DNA of 64,000 nt from positions 1 to 64,000 of the forward strand of contig NZ_FNDG01000007.1 in assembly GCF_900100535.1 (NCBI RefSeq), in the 5' to 3' direction. Under the pieces are notes generated by a model that did no database searches, was not told the origin of the DNA, and saw only the letters and a program-made list of their open reading frames with translations. This stretch comes from Phytopseudomonas flavescens. Its GTDB lineage: Bacteria > Pseudomonadota > Gammaproteobacteria > Pseudomonadales > Pseudomonadaceae. Of the stretch, positions 17,877 to 27,049 are shown one piece after another. A program made the translations under genes and the position numbers. Each line of letters starts with the position of its first letter. Position 1 is the stretch's first letter.

Positions 17877-18877
17877 GGATAGGGATCGTCAACGACATGC
17901 CATTGGCGGTGGAAGCCCTGCGCCGGGCCCTGGCCCTCGAGCCGGCGCATCGCATCGCCTGGATCGCGGCAAACGGCGCCGAGGCGCTGCAGCATTGCGC
18001 GGTCGACCTGCCGGACCTGCTGCTGATGGACCTGCTGATGCCGGTGATGGATGGCGTCGAGGCGACCCGGCGAATCATGGCGCAGAGCCCTTGCGCGATC
18101 CTGATCGTCTCGGTGGATATCGAGCAATACGTCAATCGCGTGTTCGAAGCCATGGGCCATGGCGCCCTGGATGCAGTGAACACCCCCTCGCTGGGCGGCG
18201 ACAGCGCCGCTGACGCGGCCACGCTGCTGCGCAAGATCCACAACATCGGCTGGCTGATCGGCCAGAATGCCGGTCACAAGCGCAGCGCCTCGGTGTCGCT
18301 GCCCGGCACGTCGGCGGCTCGTCGACTGGTGGCGATCGGTGCTTCCGCGGGTGGGCCGGCGGCACTGGCCACGTTGCTCAAGCAATTGCCCGGCCATTTC
18401 GATGCCGCGGTGATGCTGGTCCAGCATGTCGATGAGGTGTTCGCCGCCGGCATGGCCGACTGGCTGGCCGGCGAGTCGGCCCTGCCGGTACGCCTGGCCC
18501 GTGAAGGCGAGCAACCGCAGCCCGGCGTGGTGCTGCTGGCGGGCACCAACAACCACATGCGCCTGCAGCGCAACGGCGAGCTGGCCTACACGGAAGAGCC
18601 GCGCAGTCACATTTACCGGCCTTCCATCGATGTGTTCTTCGACAGCGTGGTCGAGCACTGGTCTGGCGAGGCGATTGGCGTGCTGCTCACCGGCATGGGG
18701 CGCGATGGCGCCCTGGGCATGAAGAACATGCGTGGTCGGGGATTTCTGACCATCGCCCAGGACCAGGCCAGCTGCGCGGTGTACGGCATGCCCAAGGCGG
18801 CGGCCGAGCTGCAGGCCGCGAAAGAGATACTGGCCCTGGAGCGAATCGCCCCGCGGCTCGTCGAGCTGTTTGGCTGA
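17873..18877 (+). CDS. wspF: CheB-type receptor methylesterase WspF
   Basis: A 334-residue response-regulator methylesterase that removes WspA methyl groups and so damps WspR activation; loss of wspF in P. aeruginosa is the classical route to wrinkly, c-di-GMP-overproducing colonies. The receiver covers residues 1-115 with phosphoacceptor Asp53 ([13 protein letters not shown]). The catalytic domain has the Ser motif [11 protein letters not shown], the His in QHVDEVFA and the Asp in [13 protein letters not shown]. The gene appears intact, without frameshifts, so the pathway should be normally regulated. It overlaps wspE by four bases; 64 bases separate it from wspR. Confidence 0.92.
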   Translation: MRIGIVNDMPLAVEALRRALALEPAHRIAWIAANGAEALQHCAVDLPDLLLMDLLMPVMDGVEATRRIMAQSPCAILIVSVDIEQYVNRVFEAMGHGALDAVNTPSLGGDSAADAATLLRKIHNIGWLIGQNAGHKRSASVSLPGTSAARRLVAIGASAGGPAALATLLKQLPGHFDAAVMLVQHVDEVFAAGMADWLAGESALPVRLAREGEQPQPGVVLLAGTNNHMRLQRNGELAYTEEPRSHIYRPSIDVFFDSVVEHWSGEAIGVLLTGMGRDGALGMKNMRGRGFLTIAQDQASCAVYGMPKAAAELQAAKEILALERIAPRLVELFG

Positions 18878-18941
18878 TAGACTTAACCTGCGTCCACATT
18901 TTAGAGACTCACCCTGGTTACCTATGGGTCTGGAGACCGAC

Positions 18942-19979
18942 ATGCAAGCGCCCCGCAATGCCACGGAAGAATTCGGCTCACCCAAGGAAGGCGCAGTCAT
19001 GGTGCTGCTGGTCGATGACCAGGCCATGATCGGTGAAGCAGTGCGCCGCGAGTTGCTCGGTGAGCTGGGCATCGATTTTCACTACTGCTCCGATCCCACC
19101 CAGGCGGTCGCCCTGGCCGAGCAACTGCGCCCGACGGTGATCCTGCAAGACTTGGTGATGCCCGGTGTCGATGGCCTGACGCTGTTGGGCGCCTACCGTG
19201 CCCGGCCATCGCTGCGCGATGTGCCGATCATCGTGCTGTCGACCAAGGACGACGCCACGGTGAAAAGCACCGCTTTCGCATCGGGTGCCAATGATTACCT
19301 GGTCAAGCTGCCTGATACCATCGAGCTGATCGCGCGCATTCGCTATCACTCGCGCTCCTACACCGCCCTGCAGCAGCGCGACGAGGCGTACCGCGCCTTG
19401 CGCGAAAGCCAGCAGCAACTGCTGGAGACCAACCTGGTGCTGCAGCGGCTGATGAACTCCGATGGCTTGACCGGATTGTCCAACCGACGGCATTTCGACG
19501 AGTACCTGGAGATGGAGTGGCGCCGCGCACTGCGTGAGCAGACGCCGATGTCGCTGTTGATGATCGATGTCGATTTTTTCAAGAGTTTCAACGACAGCTT
19601 CGGCCATGTCGCCGGCGACGATGCGCTGCGCTCCGTCGCCGGGGCCCTGCGTGGCTGTTGCAGCCGCTCCACCGATCTGCCTGCCCGTTATGGCGGGGAA
19701 GAGTTCGCCCTGGTGCTGCCCGGCACCTCCGCGGGTGGCGCACGCCTGCTGGCAGAAAAGGTGCGACGTGCCGTCACCGACCTGGGCATCGCCCATGACA
19801 AACCCGAGCCGGGCTCGGTGCTGACCGTCAGCCTGGGGGTCGCCACGCTGGTGCCGCGTGCCGGTCAGACCTCCCTGCAACTGGTCAACCTGGCGGATCG
19901 CGGCCTCTACATGGCCAAGCAGGCCGGTCGCGATCAGGTTGGACTGGTCAACGATACCAGCTCGCTGGGGCCGCCCTAG
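18942..19979 (+). CDS. wspR: Response-regulator diguanylate cyclase WspR
   Basis: A 345-residue output protein of the Wsp pathway that makes cyclic di-GMP from two GTP when phosphorylated. Receiver domain residues 18-130 with phosphoacceptor Asp70 ([12 protein letters not shown]), a helical stalk ([20 protein letters not shown]), then the GGDEF domain ([20 protein letters not shown]) with active site GGEEF at 251-255 and the allosteric inhibitory site RSTD at 242-245. These positions equal those known for P. aeruginosa WspR. ATG 18942 is chosen because GGAG at 18932-18935 precedes it by six bases; ATG 18924 is possible. All catalytic residues are present. Confidence 0.94.
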   Translation: MQAPRNATEEFGSPKEGAVMVLLVDDQAMIGEAVRRELLGELGIDFHYCSDPTQAVALAEQLRPTVILQDLVMPGVDGLTLLGAYRARPSLRDVPIIVLSTKDDATVKSTAFASGANDYLVKLPDTIELIARIRYHSRSYTALQQRDEAYRALRESQQQLLETNLVLQRLMNSDGLTGLSNRRHFDEYLEMEWRRALREQTPMSLLMIDVDFFKSFNDSFGHVAGDDALRSVAGALRGCCSRSTDLPARYGGEEFALVLPGTSAGGARLLAEKVRRAVTDLGIAHDKPEPGSVLTVSLGVATLVPRAGQTSLQLVNLADRGLYMAKQAGRDQVGLVNDTSSLGPP

Positions 19980-20068
19980 GGGCCGTTGACGTTTCTCGCG
20001 GCAACGCGGCTCGCGCTGAAACGTCAACAGACCCTGGGACGATTGATCCTTGGATGCTCGTCATCGTA

Positions 20069-20097
20069 CTGCCATCGAATGGCGACTCGGGTATACT
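20069..20097 (+). promoter_or_regulatory. Candidate sigma-70 promoter for prfB
   Basis: CTGCCA at 20069-20074 and TATACT at 20092-20097 are 17 bases apart, giving a likely start near 20104 and a leader of about 35 bases before the prfB ATG. The -10 matches five of six consensus bases, the -35 four of six. It would let prfB-lysS be transcribed independently of the wsp operon upstream. Confidence 0.4.
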
Positions 20098-20138
20098 CGT
20101 CGGCTTTTCCGAAGTTTTATCTGCGAGTGCCGCCAGCC

Positions 20139-21234
20139 ATGGAAATCAACCCGATCCTTAACAGCATCAAGGACCTGTCCGAGCGCACCCAGACCATTCG
20201 GGGGTATCTTTGACTACGATCACAAGCATGATCGTCTCGTCGAAGTAAACCGCGAACTCGAAGACCCGAACGTCTGGAACAAGCCGGAATACGCCCAGAA
20301 CCTCGGCCGTGAGCGTGCCACGCTGGCGCTGATCGTCGAGACCATCGACGACCTGACCGGCAGCCTGGCCGATTCGCGCGACCTGCTCGACATGGCCGTC
20401 GAAGAAGGCGACCAGGGCGCCGTCGACGACGTCGCCTCGGAAATCGAACGACTGCGCGAAATCCTCGAGAAGCTGGAATTCCGCCGCATGTTCAGCCACG
20501 AGATGGACCCGAACAACTGCTACCTGGATATACAGGCCGGTTCCGGCGGAACCGAGGCGCAGGATTGGGCCAACATCCTGCTGCGCATGTACCTGCGTTG
20601 GGCCGACAAGCGCGGCTTCAGCGCCGAGATCGTCGAACTGTCCGAAGGCGAAGTCGCCGGTATCAAGGGCGCCACCGTGCACATCAAGGGCGAGTACGCC
20701 TTTGGCTGGCTGCGCACCGAAATCGGTGTGCACCGCCTGGTGCGCAAGAGTCCGTTCGACTCCGGCGCCCGTCGCCACACCTCGTTCTCGGCGGTGTTCG
20801 TGTCGCCCGAGATCGACGACAAGGTCGAGATCGAGATCAACCCGGCCGACCTGCGCATCGACACCTACCGCTCCTCCGGCGCGGGTGGTCAGCACGTCAA
20901 CACCACCGACTCGGCGGTGCGTATCACCCACGTGCCGACCAACACCGTGGTGGCCTGTCAGAACGAGCGTTCCCAGCACGCCAACAAGGACACCGCCATG
21001 AAAATGCTGCGGGCCCGGTTGTACGAGCAGGAAATGCAGAAGCGCAACGCTGCTTCCCAGGCGCTGGAAGACACCAAGTCCGATATCGGCTGGGGTCACC
21101 AGATCCGCTCCTACGTGCTCGATGATTCGCGCATCAAGGACCTGCGTACCGGCATCGAGCGTAGCGACTGCCAGAAGGTGCTCGATGGCGACCTCGACCA
21201 GTACCTCGAAGCCAGCTTGAAACAAGGCCTGTAA
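20139..21234 (+). CDS. prfB: Peptide chain release factor 2, with programmed +1 frameshift
   Basis: Release factor 2 reads UGA and UAA stops. Translation starts at ATG 20139 ([20 protein letters not shown]), runs 24 codons to CTT TGA at 20208-20213, and must skip one base (+1, at 20211) to continue as [19 protein letters not shown] to 21234, giving about 364 residues. The full coding sequence is therefore 20139-20210 joined to 20212-21234. The stop-codon-recognition tripeptide SPF lies in [13 protein letters not shown] and the peptidyl-hydrolysis GGQ in [16 protein letters not shown]. The frame-shift autoregulates RF2. lysS follows 60 bases later, the usual prfB-lysS pair. Confidence 0.95.
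20200..20214 (+). promoter_or_regulatory. RF2 autoregulatory +1 frameshift site
   Basis: The sequence CGGGGGTATCTTTGAC contains the canonical CTT TGA C slip with a Shine-Dalgarno-like GGGGG run a few bases upstream that promotes slipping. When RF2 is scarce the ribosome pauses on the UGA at 20211-20213, followed by the weak-termination C, and shifts +1. All elements are directly visible. Confidence 0.92.
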
Positions 21235-21294
21235 TACCTTTTGGTTCCGCCCCGGTGGGGGCGGCGACTACCCCGTGATGGAATCCCGACGACC

Positions 21295-22797
21295 ATGAGC
21301 GACCAACAACCCGACCCGCAGCACCTGCAACAGGAAGAGAACAAGCTGATTGCCCAGCGCAAGGACAAGCTTGCTGCCATCCGCGAGCAGGGCAATGCCT
21401 TCCCCAATGATTTCCGTCGCGACAACCTCTGCGCCGACCTGCAGAAACAGTACGCCGATACCACCAAGGAAGCGCTCGAAGCCGCTGCCATCCCGGTCAA
21501 GGTTGCCGGCCGCATCATGCTCAACCGTGGTGCCTTCATGGTCATCCAGGACATGAGCGGGCGCATCCAGGTCTACGTCAACCGCAAGACCCTGCCCGAA
21601 GATACCCTGGCAGCGGTGAAGAGCTGGGACATGGGCGACATCATCGCTGCGGTCGGCACCCTGGCCCGCAGTGGCAAGGGTGACCTGTACGTGGAAATGA
21701 CCGACGTGCGCCTGCTGACCAAGTCGCTGCGTCCGCTGCCGGACAAGCACCACGGCCTGACCGATACCGAGCAACGCTATCGCCAGCGCTACGTCGACCT
21801 GATCGTCAACGAAGACGTGCGCGAGACTTTCCGCGTGCGTTCCCAGGTGATCGCCCACATCCGTCGTTTCCTCGCTGAGCGCGACTTCCTCGAAGTGGAA
21901 ACGCCGATGCTGCAGACCATTCCCGGCGGTGCCGCGGCCAAGCCCTTCGAAACCCACCACAACGCCCTGGACATGGCCATGTTCCTGCGCATCGCTCCGG
22001 AGCTGTACCTCAAGCGGCTCGTTGTTGGCGGCTTCGAGAAGGTCTTCGAGATCAACCGCAACTTCCGTAACGAAGGCGTTTCGACCCGGCACAACCCCGA
22101 GTTCACCATGCTCGAGTTCTACCAGGCCTATGCCGATTACGAAGACAACATGGACCTCACCGAGGAACTGTTCCGCGAGCTGGCCCAGCGCGTGCTCGGC
22201 AGCACCGACGTGCCATACGGCGACAAGGTGTTCCACTTCGGCGAGCCCTTCGTGCGCCTCTCGGTGTTCGACTCGATCCTCACGTACAACCCGGACATCA
22301 CCGCTGCCGACCTGCAAGACGTGGACACGGCGCGCGCGATCGCCAGGAAAGCCGGCGCCAAGGTGCTCGGCTTCGAAGGCCTGGGCAAGCTGCAGGTGAT
22401 GATTTTCGAAGAACTGGTCGAGCACAAGCTGGAGCAGCCGCACTTCATCACCCGTTACCCGTTCGAAGTGTCGCCACTGGCCCGTCGCAGCGACGACGAT
22501 CCGAGCGTCACCGACCGCTTCGAGCTGTTCATCGGTGGCCGCGAGATCGCCAACGCCTACTCCGAGCTGAACGACGCGCAGGACCAGGCCGAGCGTTTCC
22601 AGCAGCAGGTGGCCGACAAGGACGCCGGCGATGACGAGGCCATGCACTTCGACGCCGATTTCGTTCGTGCCCTCGAATACGGCATGCCGCCCACGGCCGG
22701 GGAGGGCATCGGCATCGACCGCCTGGTGATGTTGCTGACCAACTCGCCGTCGATCCGCGACGTGATCCTGTTCCCGCACATGCGCCCGGAACTCTGA
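21295..22797 (+). CDS. lysS: Lysyl-tRNA synthetase, class II
   Basis: A 500-residue class IIb aminoacyl-tRNA synthetase that charges tRNA-Lys. The N-terminal OB-fold anticodon-binding domain covers about residues 60-150 ([21 protein letters not shown] split). The catalytic core shows motif 1 near [10 protein letters not shown], motif 2 [21 protein letters not shown] and motif 3 [20 protein letters not shown]. Start ATG 21295 gives the family N-terminus [20 protein letters not shown]; the open frame upstream is not conserved-looking. It ends just before a strong terminator, closing the prfB-lysS unit. Confidence 0.96.
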   Translation: MSDQQPDPQHLQQEENKLIAQRKDKLAAIREQGNAFPNDFRRDNLCADLQKQYADTTKEALEAAAIPVKVAGRIMLNRGAFMVIQDMSGRIQVYVNRKTLPEDTLAAVKSWDMGDIIAAVGTLARSGKGDLYVEMTDVRLLTKSLRPLPDKHHGLTDTEQRYRQRYVDLIVNEDVRETFRVRSQVIAHIRRFLAERDFLEVETPMLQTIPGGAAAKPFETHHNALDMAMFLRIAPELYLKRLVVGGFEKVFEINRNFRNEGVSTRHNPEFTMLEFYQAYADYEDNMDLTEELFRELAQRVLGSTDVPYGDKVFHFGEPFVRLSVFDSILTYNPDITAADLQDVDTARAIARKAGAKVLGFEGLGKLQVMIFEELVEHKLEQPHFITRYPFEVSPLARRSDDDPSVTDRFELFIGGREIANAYSELNDAQDQAERFQQQVADKDAGDDEAMHFDADFVRALEYGMPPTAGEGIGIDRLVMLLTNSPSIRDVILFPHMRPEL

Positions 22798-22806
22798 AGA
22801 TCACTC

Positions 22807-22830
22807 AAGCCGCCTCCGGGCGGCTTTTTG
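22807..22830 (+). terminator. Rho-independent terminator after lysS
   Basis: GCCGCC at 22809-22814, loop TCCG, GGCGGC at 22819-22824, followed by TTTTTG. A perfect six-pair GC stem with a five-T tract, ten bases after the lysS stop. Confidence 0.9.
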
Positions 22831-22942
22831 TTACCCGCGGTTCAGCGCCTATGCTGTTGAGGGACAAACGCTTGACGGGCTGCGCCGGGGGAACGGACTA
22901 TCGGCCCGTGTCGGTCCCGTAAGGGGCTTCGAGGAGAGCATG

Positions 22943-23494
22943 ATGAGAGCCTGGCGTGCGGTGGTGGTGCTGTCTTTCCTGTTGTTGAGCGGCTGCCTGG
23001 TGACCTTCAAGGAGCCGATCGCGGCCAACGAGGCGGCGCCCATCCCGCTGCTCGGCATCTGGTCGCGCACCGATGAGTGGGGGGAACTGCGCGTTCTCGA
23101 CATCAGCCGTTCGGGAGCCAACCTGTACAAGGCCGATACCTACATCGACAGCGCTGACAACGTCGCCAGCCTGCAGAGCTACAGCTTCACCGTGGCTCAT
23201 CACGGGCGACGCTGGTACCTGTCGGCCGGCGTGCCCAAGCGCATGGGGGCGAATTTCGCCATCGGCGGTTTCGAACTGACCCCCGGCAACGAGCTGGTGC
23301 TGTTCAACCTCGACGTCGAGCGCATCCTTCAGGCCATCGACAACGGGCAGTTGGCAGGGGAGTCCGTGACGATGCCGCAAGGCGACGGCGCACTGGTCTC
23401 CAGCGGCCTCGAACAGGTGTTCGCCTACTTGAACGATCCGGCCAACTCCGATGTATTCGTCGAAGTGGCACGCTATCAGCGAACCGGCCCGTGA
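22943..23494 (+). CDS. Predicted lipoprotein of unknown function
   Basis: A 183-residue protein with a lipoprotein signal (MRAWRAVVVLSFLLLSGC, lipobox LSGC, Cys18). Residue after the Cys is Leu, so outer-membrane sorting is possible. The mature part is a small beta-rich globular domain (IPLLGIWSRTDEWGELRVLDI, ANLYKADTYIDSADNVASLQSY split) with no motif I recognise. GGAG at 22933-22936 is six bases before ATG 22943 and three before ATG 22940, so the former is preferred. It stands alone between the lysS terminator and the next gene 250 bases downstream. Confidence 0.75.
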   Translation: MRAWRAVVVLSFLLLSGCLVTFKEPIAANEAAPIPLLGIWSRTDEWGELRVLDISRSGANLYKADTYIDSADNVASLQSYSFTVAHHGRRWYLSAGVPKRMGANFAIGGFELTPGNELVLFNLDVERILQAIDNGQLAGESVTMPQGDGALVSSGLEQVFAYLNDPANSDVFVEVARYQRTGP

Positions 23495-23744
23495 GAGCCG
23501 GTTACCCTCTGCTGCACGCCGGCCCTGCTGCGCTGCACCCAGCTGGATCGCCAACCGCTGGCGAGCAATCCCCTTCAGTGCCACCCGCAGGGCGGGTGAA
23601 GCGCGTTATGCTGACCGACGGCAGTAGGCCCGAATGCCAAGCCCGCCGGCCTGCTCGCGTGTTGTCGTGGCGAGCGTCTTGGCGCAAGCGTGAAGCGGCG
23701 TTACCGGCCGGTTCGGCAATTTCCGCAATGCAAAGAGGATCCCC

Positions 23745-25040
23745 ATGAACAGCCACACAGGACTCGACGGTTATCAACTGGTCGTGCGCGCGCTGTCCGA
23801 TCGTATCGTCGAGGCGCAGACACCGATCCGCGTGCTCGATGCGGTGAAGTGGGACGACTCCATTCGCCAGGCCTTTCTCAAGCACGAGGGCAGGGAACTG
23901 CCGGTCATCGATCGTGGCTACTACGACAGCCGGCCGCTGGCCTTCGACCCGGCGGCCAAGAAGCTGGAGTTGCAGGACATCGAGCGCGACATCACCCGCC
24001 AGCTCGGCCAGTTCAATCCGGTGGGACAGATCATGCGCCGCATGTGCCGCGAGTACCGCATGGTCATTCGCATGCTTGAAGCCCGTGGCACCTCGGATTT
24101 CGGGCTGATTTCCCAGGAACTCTACGGCGCGGCGTCCGACGCCTTCCACGCGGGCGATCCGACCCTGGCCGATCTGGGGCTGATGTTTTCCGGTTACCTG
24201 AACAACATCGACAGCCGTGGCGACCTCAAGGACGAACCCAAGACGCTCAGCGCCAAGGATGCCGTCGCGCTGCTGCAGAGCCGGCTTAACCTGGTGTTCG
24301 GCGAGAGCGACAGCACCATCCGCGTGTTCGAGTCCGACGGCATTCTCGCCGATGCCGCCGCCGGCGCCGACTACATCAAGATCCGCGCCGATGCCATGTT
24401 CAACGAGCGCGACGTCAAGGCACTGGAAGTGCACGAGGGGCTGGTGCACGTGGCGACCACGCTCAATGGCCAGAACCAGCCGATTTGCACCTTCCTGGCC
24501 AAGGGGCCGCCGTCGTCGACGGTTACCCAGGAGGGCCTGGCGATCCTCATGGAAGTGATCGCCTTCGCTTCCTATCCCAGCCGCCTGCGCAAACTCACCA
24601 ACCGCACGCGCGCCATTCACATGGCCGAGCAGGGGGCGGATTTCCTGCAGGTCTGCGATTTCTACCGCGAGCAGGGTTTCAGCCTGGAAGACAGCTACAG
24701 CAACGCCAGCCGCGCCTTCCGCGGCTCAGCCCCGAACGGCCTGCCCTTCACCAAGGATCTGTCCTACCTGAAGGGTTTCATCATGATCTACAACTACATC
24801 CAGCTCGCGGTGCGCAAAGGCAAGCTGGAACAGATCCCTTTATTGTTCTGCGGCAAGACCACGCTCGAAGATATGCGTACGCTACGGCAACTGGTCGATG
24901 AAGGCCTGGTGAGCCCACCCAAGTACCTGCCACAGCAGTTCCGTGACCTCAACTCGCTGTCGGCCTGGATGTGCTTCTCCAACTTCCTCAACCACCTGAG
25001 CCTGGATCGCATCGAGGCCGACTACGCCAACATTCTCTGA
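23745..25040 (+). CDS. QEGLA-motif protein (DUF1704 / flavohemoglobin expression-modulating family), putative metallopeptidase
   Basis: A 431-residue cytoplasmic protein of the DUF1704 family. Two signature motifs are intact: HEGLVH at 230-235, an HExxxH zinc-binding pattern, and TQEGLA at 261-266, whose Glu is the likely third ligand. The same HExxxH plus EGLA layout occurs in the eukaryotic tubulin tyrosine carboxypeptidase MATCAP, so peptidase activity is plausible but the bacterial substrate is unknown; the automatic name comes from an association with flavohemoglobin expression. Start ATG 23745 has GAGG eight bases upstream. A small membrane protein gene follows 95 bases downstream. Confidence 0.85.
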   Translation: MNSHTGLDGYQLVVRALSDRIVEAQTPIRVLDAVKWDDSIRQAFLKHEGRELPVIDRGYYDSRPLAFDPAAKKLELQDIERDITRQLGQFNPVGQIMRRMCREYRMVIRMLEARGTSDFGLISQELYGAASDAFHAGDPTLADLGLMFSGYLNNIDSRGDLKDEPKTLSAKDAVALLQSRLNLVFGESDSTIRVFESDGILADAAAGADYIKIRADAMFNERDVKALEVHEGLVHVATTLNGQNQPICTFLAKGPPSSTVTQEGLAILMEVIAFASYPSRLRKLTNRTRAIHMAEQGADFLQVCDFYREQGFSLEDSYSNASRAFRGSAPNGLPFTKDLSYLKGFIMIYNYIQLAVRKGKLEQIPLLFCGKTTLEDMRTLRQLVDEGLVSPPKYLPQQFRDLNSLSAWMCFSNFLNHLSLDRIEADYANIL

Positions 25041-25135
25041 TCGCCTGCAGCAGGGGCTGGCGGCGCAGCGCCTGGCCGATCCCCACTGCAACGCCCCGCC
25101 GCATGCCTGGCCGGGGCGCTTTTCGAGATGTGTGC

Positions 25136-25435
25136 ATGAACGAGCGCAACCCCATCCCCCTTATTCTCACCGCCATCGGCAGCATCGCCGGTACCGTAGC
25201 CGTGCTCGGTTTCTACGGCTACCTGCACTTCGCCAAGCCGGAAGATGCGCTGCTGCTATCCGAGTTCACCATGCTCAAGACCGTTCCCGGAGAGGCTTAC
25301 ACGGTCAGCCTGAAGCCGGCCGATCAGGTCGGCCAGTGCATCGATGGCGTGCTGGTGCTGTTCGATCTGCAGCAGAAGGGGCTCAGCGGCGTACTGGTGG
25401 ATGACCGCAAACGGGCGGTGCGCTGCAACGAATGA
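25136..25435 (+). CDS. Small single-pass membrane protein, unknown function
   Basis: A 99-residue protein with one N-terminal transmembrane helix (IPLILTAIGSIAGTVAVLGFYGYL, about residues 6-29) and a soluble tail of about 65 residues, probably periplasmic, with two cysteines (GQCIDGV and RAVRCNE at the C-terminus) that could form a disulfide. No family recognised. The start MNERNPIPL is chosen because the longer frame reads into the preceding gene. It follows the QEGLA gene by 95 bases and precedes a strong hairpin, so the two may form one unit. Confidence 0.6.
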   Translation: MNERNPIPLILTAIGSIAGTVAVLGFYGYLHFAKPEDALLLSEFTMLKTVPGEAYTVSLKPADQVGQCIDGVLVLFDLQQKGLSGVLVDDRKRAVRCNE

Positions 25436-25446
25436 ACAGCGCAGCA

Positions 25447-25478
25447 ACGACAAACCCCGCCGTAGCGGGGTTTGTCGT
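25447..25478. terminator. Bidirectional terminator hairpin between convergent genes
   Basis: ACGACAAACCCCGC at 25447-25460, loop CGTA, and its exact complement at 25465-25478: a perfect 14-pair stem. The outer T/A-rich pairs supply short U runs in both directions. It separates the plus-strand membrane protein from lptF on the minus strand. Confidence 0.8.
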
Positions 25479-25535
25479 CTTGGCTAGCTGAGCGGCCGCC
25501 GGGGCCACTCAAGCACCTTGCTCAGGCCCCTGGCT

Positions 25536-26321
25536 TCAGTGGCCCACGGAGGAGCGCGGAGCAACCGGCTTGTCGTCGTTGGAAATGGTCACTTCCACAC
25601 GGCGGTTTTGAGCACGACCGGCGGCGCTGGCATTGCTGGCGACCGGGTATTCGAGGCCGTAGCCCTGGGTCACGATCCGCTCTGAACCTACGCCCTGACG
25701 AACCAGTGCAGCGCGTACTGCGTTGGCACGGCGCTCGGACAGGCCCTGGTTGTACTCAGCAGAACCGGTGCTGTCGGTGTACCCCTCGACGATCACCTTG
25801 CGATCTGGATTTTGCTGCAGGAACTGAGCGAGCTTGGCAATGTTAGGGTAGGCATTGGGCTTGAGTTCGGCACGATCGAGGTCGAACAGCACATCACCAA
25901 AGGTGACCAGTGTGCCGCGTTCGGTCTGCTTGGCGTTGAGGCTGTTCTCCAATTGCGCGATCTGCGCGTCACGGGCTTCCAGGCGAGCCTTGGCACGCTC
26001 GGATGCGGATTGCGCCAAACGTTGCTCCGTGGTGCGCAGGGCGATGGTCTGGTTGGCCAGTTCGATGCGCTGCTCGGCCAGGTAGGCGAGCTGGTCGACT
26101 TTTTTCTCGTCTTCCTTCTCGCGGAAGGCGCGCTCGGCTTTTTCCAGTGCTTCGCCAGCATCCTTGGTTTCCAGCGCGGCGACTTTCACCGCTTCCGGGT
26201 TGGTTTGCAGGCTGGAGTAGCTGCTGCGCGCCTGCTCAAGGTTGATGTTGGGTTGGGTGGAGCAAGCCGCGAGGCCAATGCTCAGAGCCAGCAGGGCTGG
26301 AATCATCACTTGTTTACGCAT
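25536..26321 (-). CDS. lptF: OmpA-family outer-membrane lipoprotein LptF (OprF-like)
   Basis: A 261-residue lipoprotein, same length and neighbours as P. aeruginosa LptF. Signal and lipobox: MRKQVMIPALLALSIGLAAC with Cys20. Residues 25-130 are a charged helical/coiled region (DAGEALEKAERAFREKEDEKK, RTTEQRLAQSASERAKARLE), and residues 140-250 are an OmpA-like peptidoglycan-binding domain (VIVEGYTDSTGSAEYNQGLS, ERRANAVRAALVRQGVGSER). In P. aeruginosa LptF supports survival under harsh conditions and is AlgU-controlled. It lies 42 bases downstream of a DUF4398 lipoprotein gene and probably shares its promoter. Confidence 0.88.
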   Translation of the reverse strand: MRKQVMIPALLALSIGLAACSTQPNINLEQARSSYSSLQTNPEAVKVAALETKDAGEALEKAERAFREKEDEKKVDQLAYLAEQRIELANQTIALRTTEQRLAQSASERAKARLEARDAQIAQLENSLNAKQTERGTLVTFGDVLFDLDRAELKPNAYPNIAKLAQFLQQNPDRKVIVEGYTDSTGSAEYNQGLSERRANAVRAALVRQGVGSERIVTQGYGLEYPVASNASAAGRAQNRRVEVTISNDDKPVAPRSSVGH

Positions 26322-26363
26322 GATCGTTCATCCTTTATTCAATTGGCGAAGTCTGACGGGTCG

Positions 26364-26783
26364 TTACTGACCCTTGCCCGGCTTAGGCTGGGCACTGCGC
26401 AGACCTTCCTGGCGCAACTCCTCGATACCTTGCTGAGCATCCTTCAGCGCTTTTTCGGCCTTGGCTGCCTGGCTTTTACGCACCGCCACGCGAGCGTCCC
26501 ATTCCGCCTGTTCCGCCAGGCGTTTGGCTTCTTCGTAGTTTTTCTCGATGACTTCCAGCTCGGCCTGCTTCAGTTTGTCCTGAGCCGACTTGGTTTCGAC
26601 TGCGGCAAACTCGGTACCACCGGAGCTTACGGCTTCGTTGACGGCCGACTTGGCCACAGCCAGTTGCTCACTGGGCGGAGTGCCTGCGCAACCGACGAGC
26701 AGCAAGCTGCTGCCGATAGCCAGTGCCGCAACTTTCCAGGCGGCTAGTTTGGTACGAGCATTTGGGGCAGTTTTAGTGGTCAT
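26364..26783 (-). CDS. DUF4398 lipoprotein
   Basis: A 139-residue lipoprotein with an N-terminal extension before the signal helix (KLAAWKVAALAIGSSLLLVGC, Cys32). The mature part is a single long charged helical region (SAVNEAVSSGGTEFAAVETK, AQDKLKQAELEVIEKNYEEA, KRLAEQAEWDARVAVRKSQA), typical of DUF4398 proteins, which are often encoded beside OmpA-like lipoproteins. ATG 26783 has GGAG nine bases upstream; ATG 26798, five codons earlier with AGGAA upstream, is the alternative. First gene of the two-gene unit with lptF. Confidence 0.82.
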   Translation of the reverse strand: MTTKTAPNARTKLAAWKVAALAIGSSLLLVGCAGTPPSEQLAVAKSAVNEAVSSGGTEFAAVETKSAQDKLKQAELEVIEKNYEEAKRLAEQAEWDARVAVRKSQAAKAEKALKDAQQGIEELRQEGLRSAQPKPGKGQ

Positions 26784-26932
26784 GGTGTGCAACTCCATTG
26801 GTAAATTCCTGGCAAACAGTCGGTTTCCACGATGGTCACCTGCCGTCCGGAAACTCAGGAGCGATAGCGGCTGAGTTAGTTTTTCTCCGGCGACCAGTGG
26901 TCATTACGGCATAACCCTGTGAGTTGGCTGAT

Positions 26933-26958
26933 TCAGAAAACGTTCAGCAAAAAAGTTC
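26933..26958 (-). promoter_or_regulatory. Candidate AlgU (sigma-22) promoter for DUF4398-lptF
   Basis: On the minus strand GAACTT (26958-26953) is followed after 15 bases by TCTGA (26937-26933). These match the AlgU consensus GAACTT and TCTGA, though the spacer is one base shorter than the usual 16-17. The predicted start lies about 135-145 bases before the first gene. AlgU control of lptF is known in P. aeruginosa; its use here is inferred. Confidence 0.45.
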
Positions 26959-27049
26959 ATTTGTCAGGGCGATGTCGCCAAAAAAATGTCGCAGGCCGCG
27001 TCAGCCGGCGCTTTGACCGTTGCAACGAAAATGGCTGCTGTGTGCGCGA

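Noticed and set aside
19986..20213. A separate short gene before prfB
   Set aside because: It is the first exon of prfB before the +1 frameshift.
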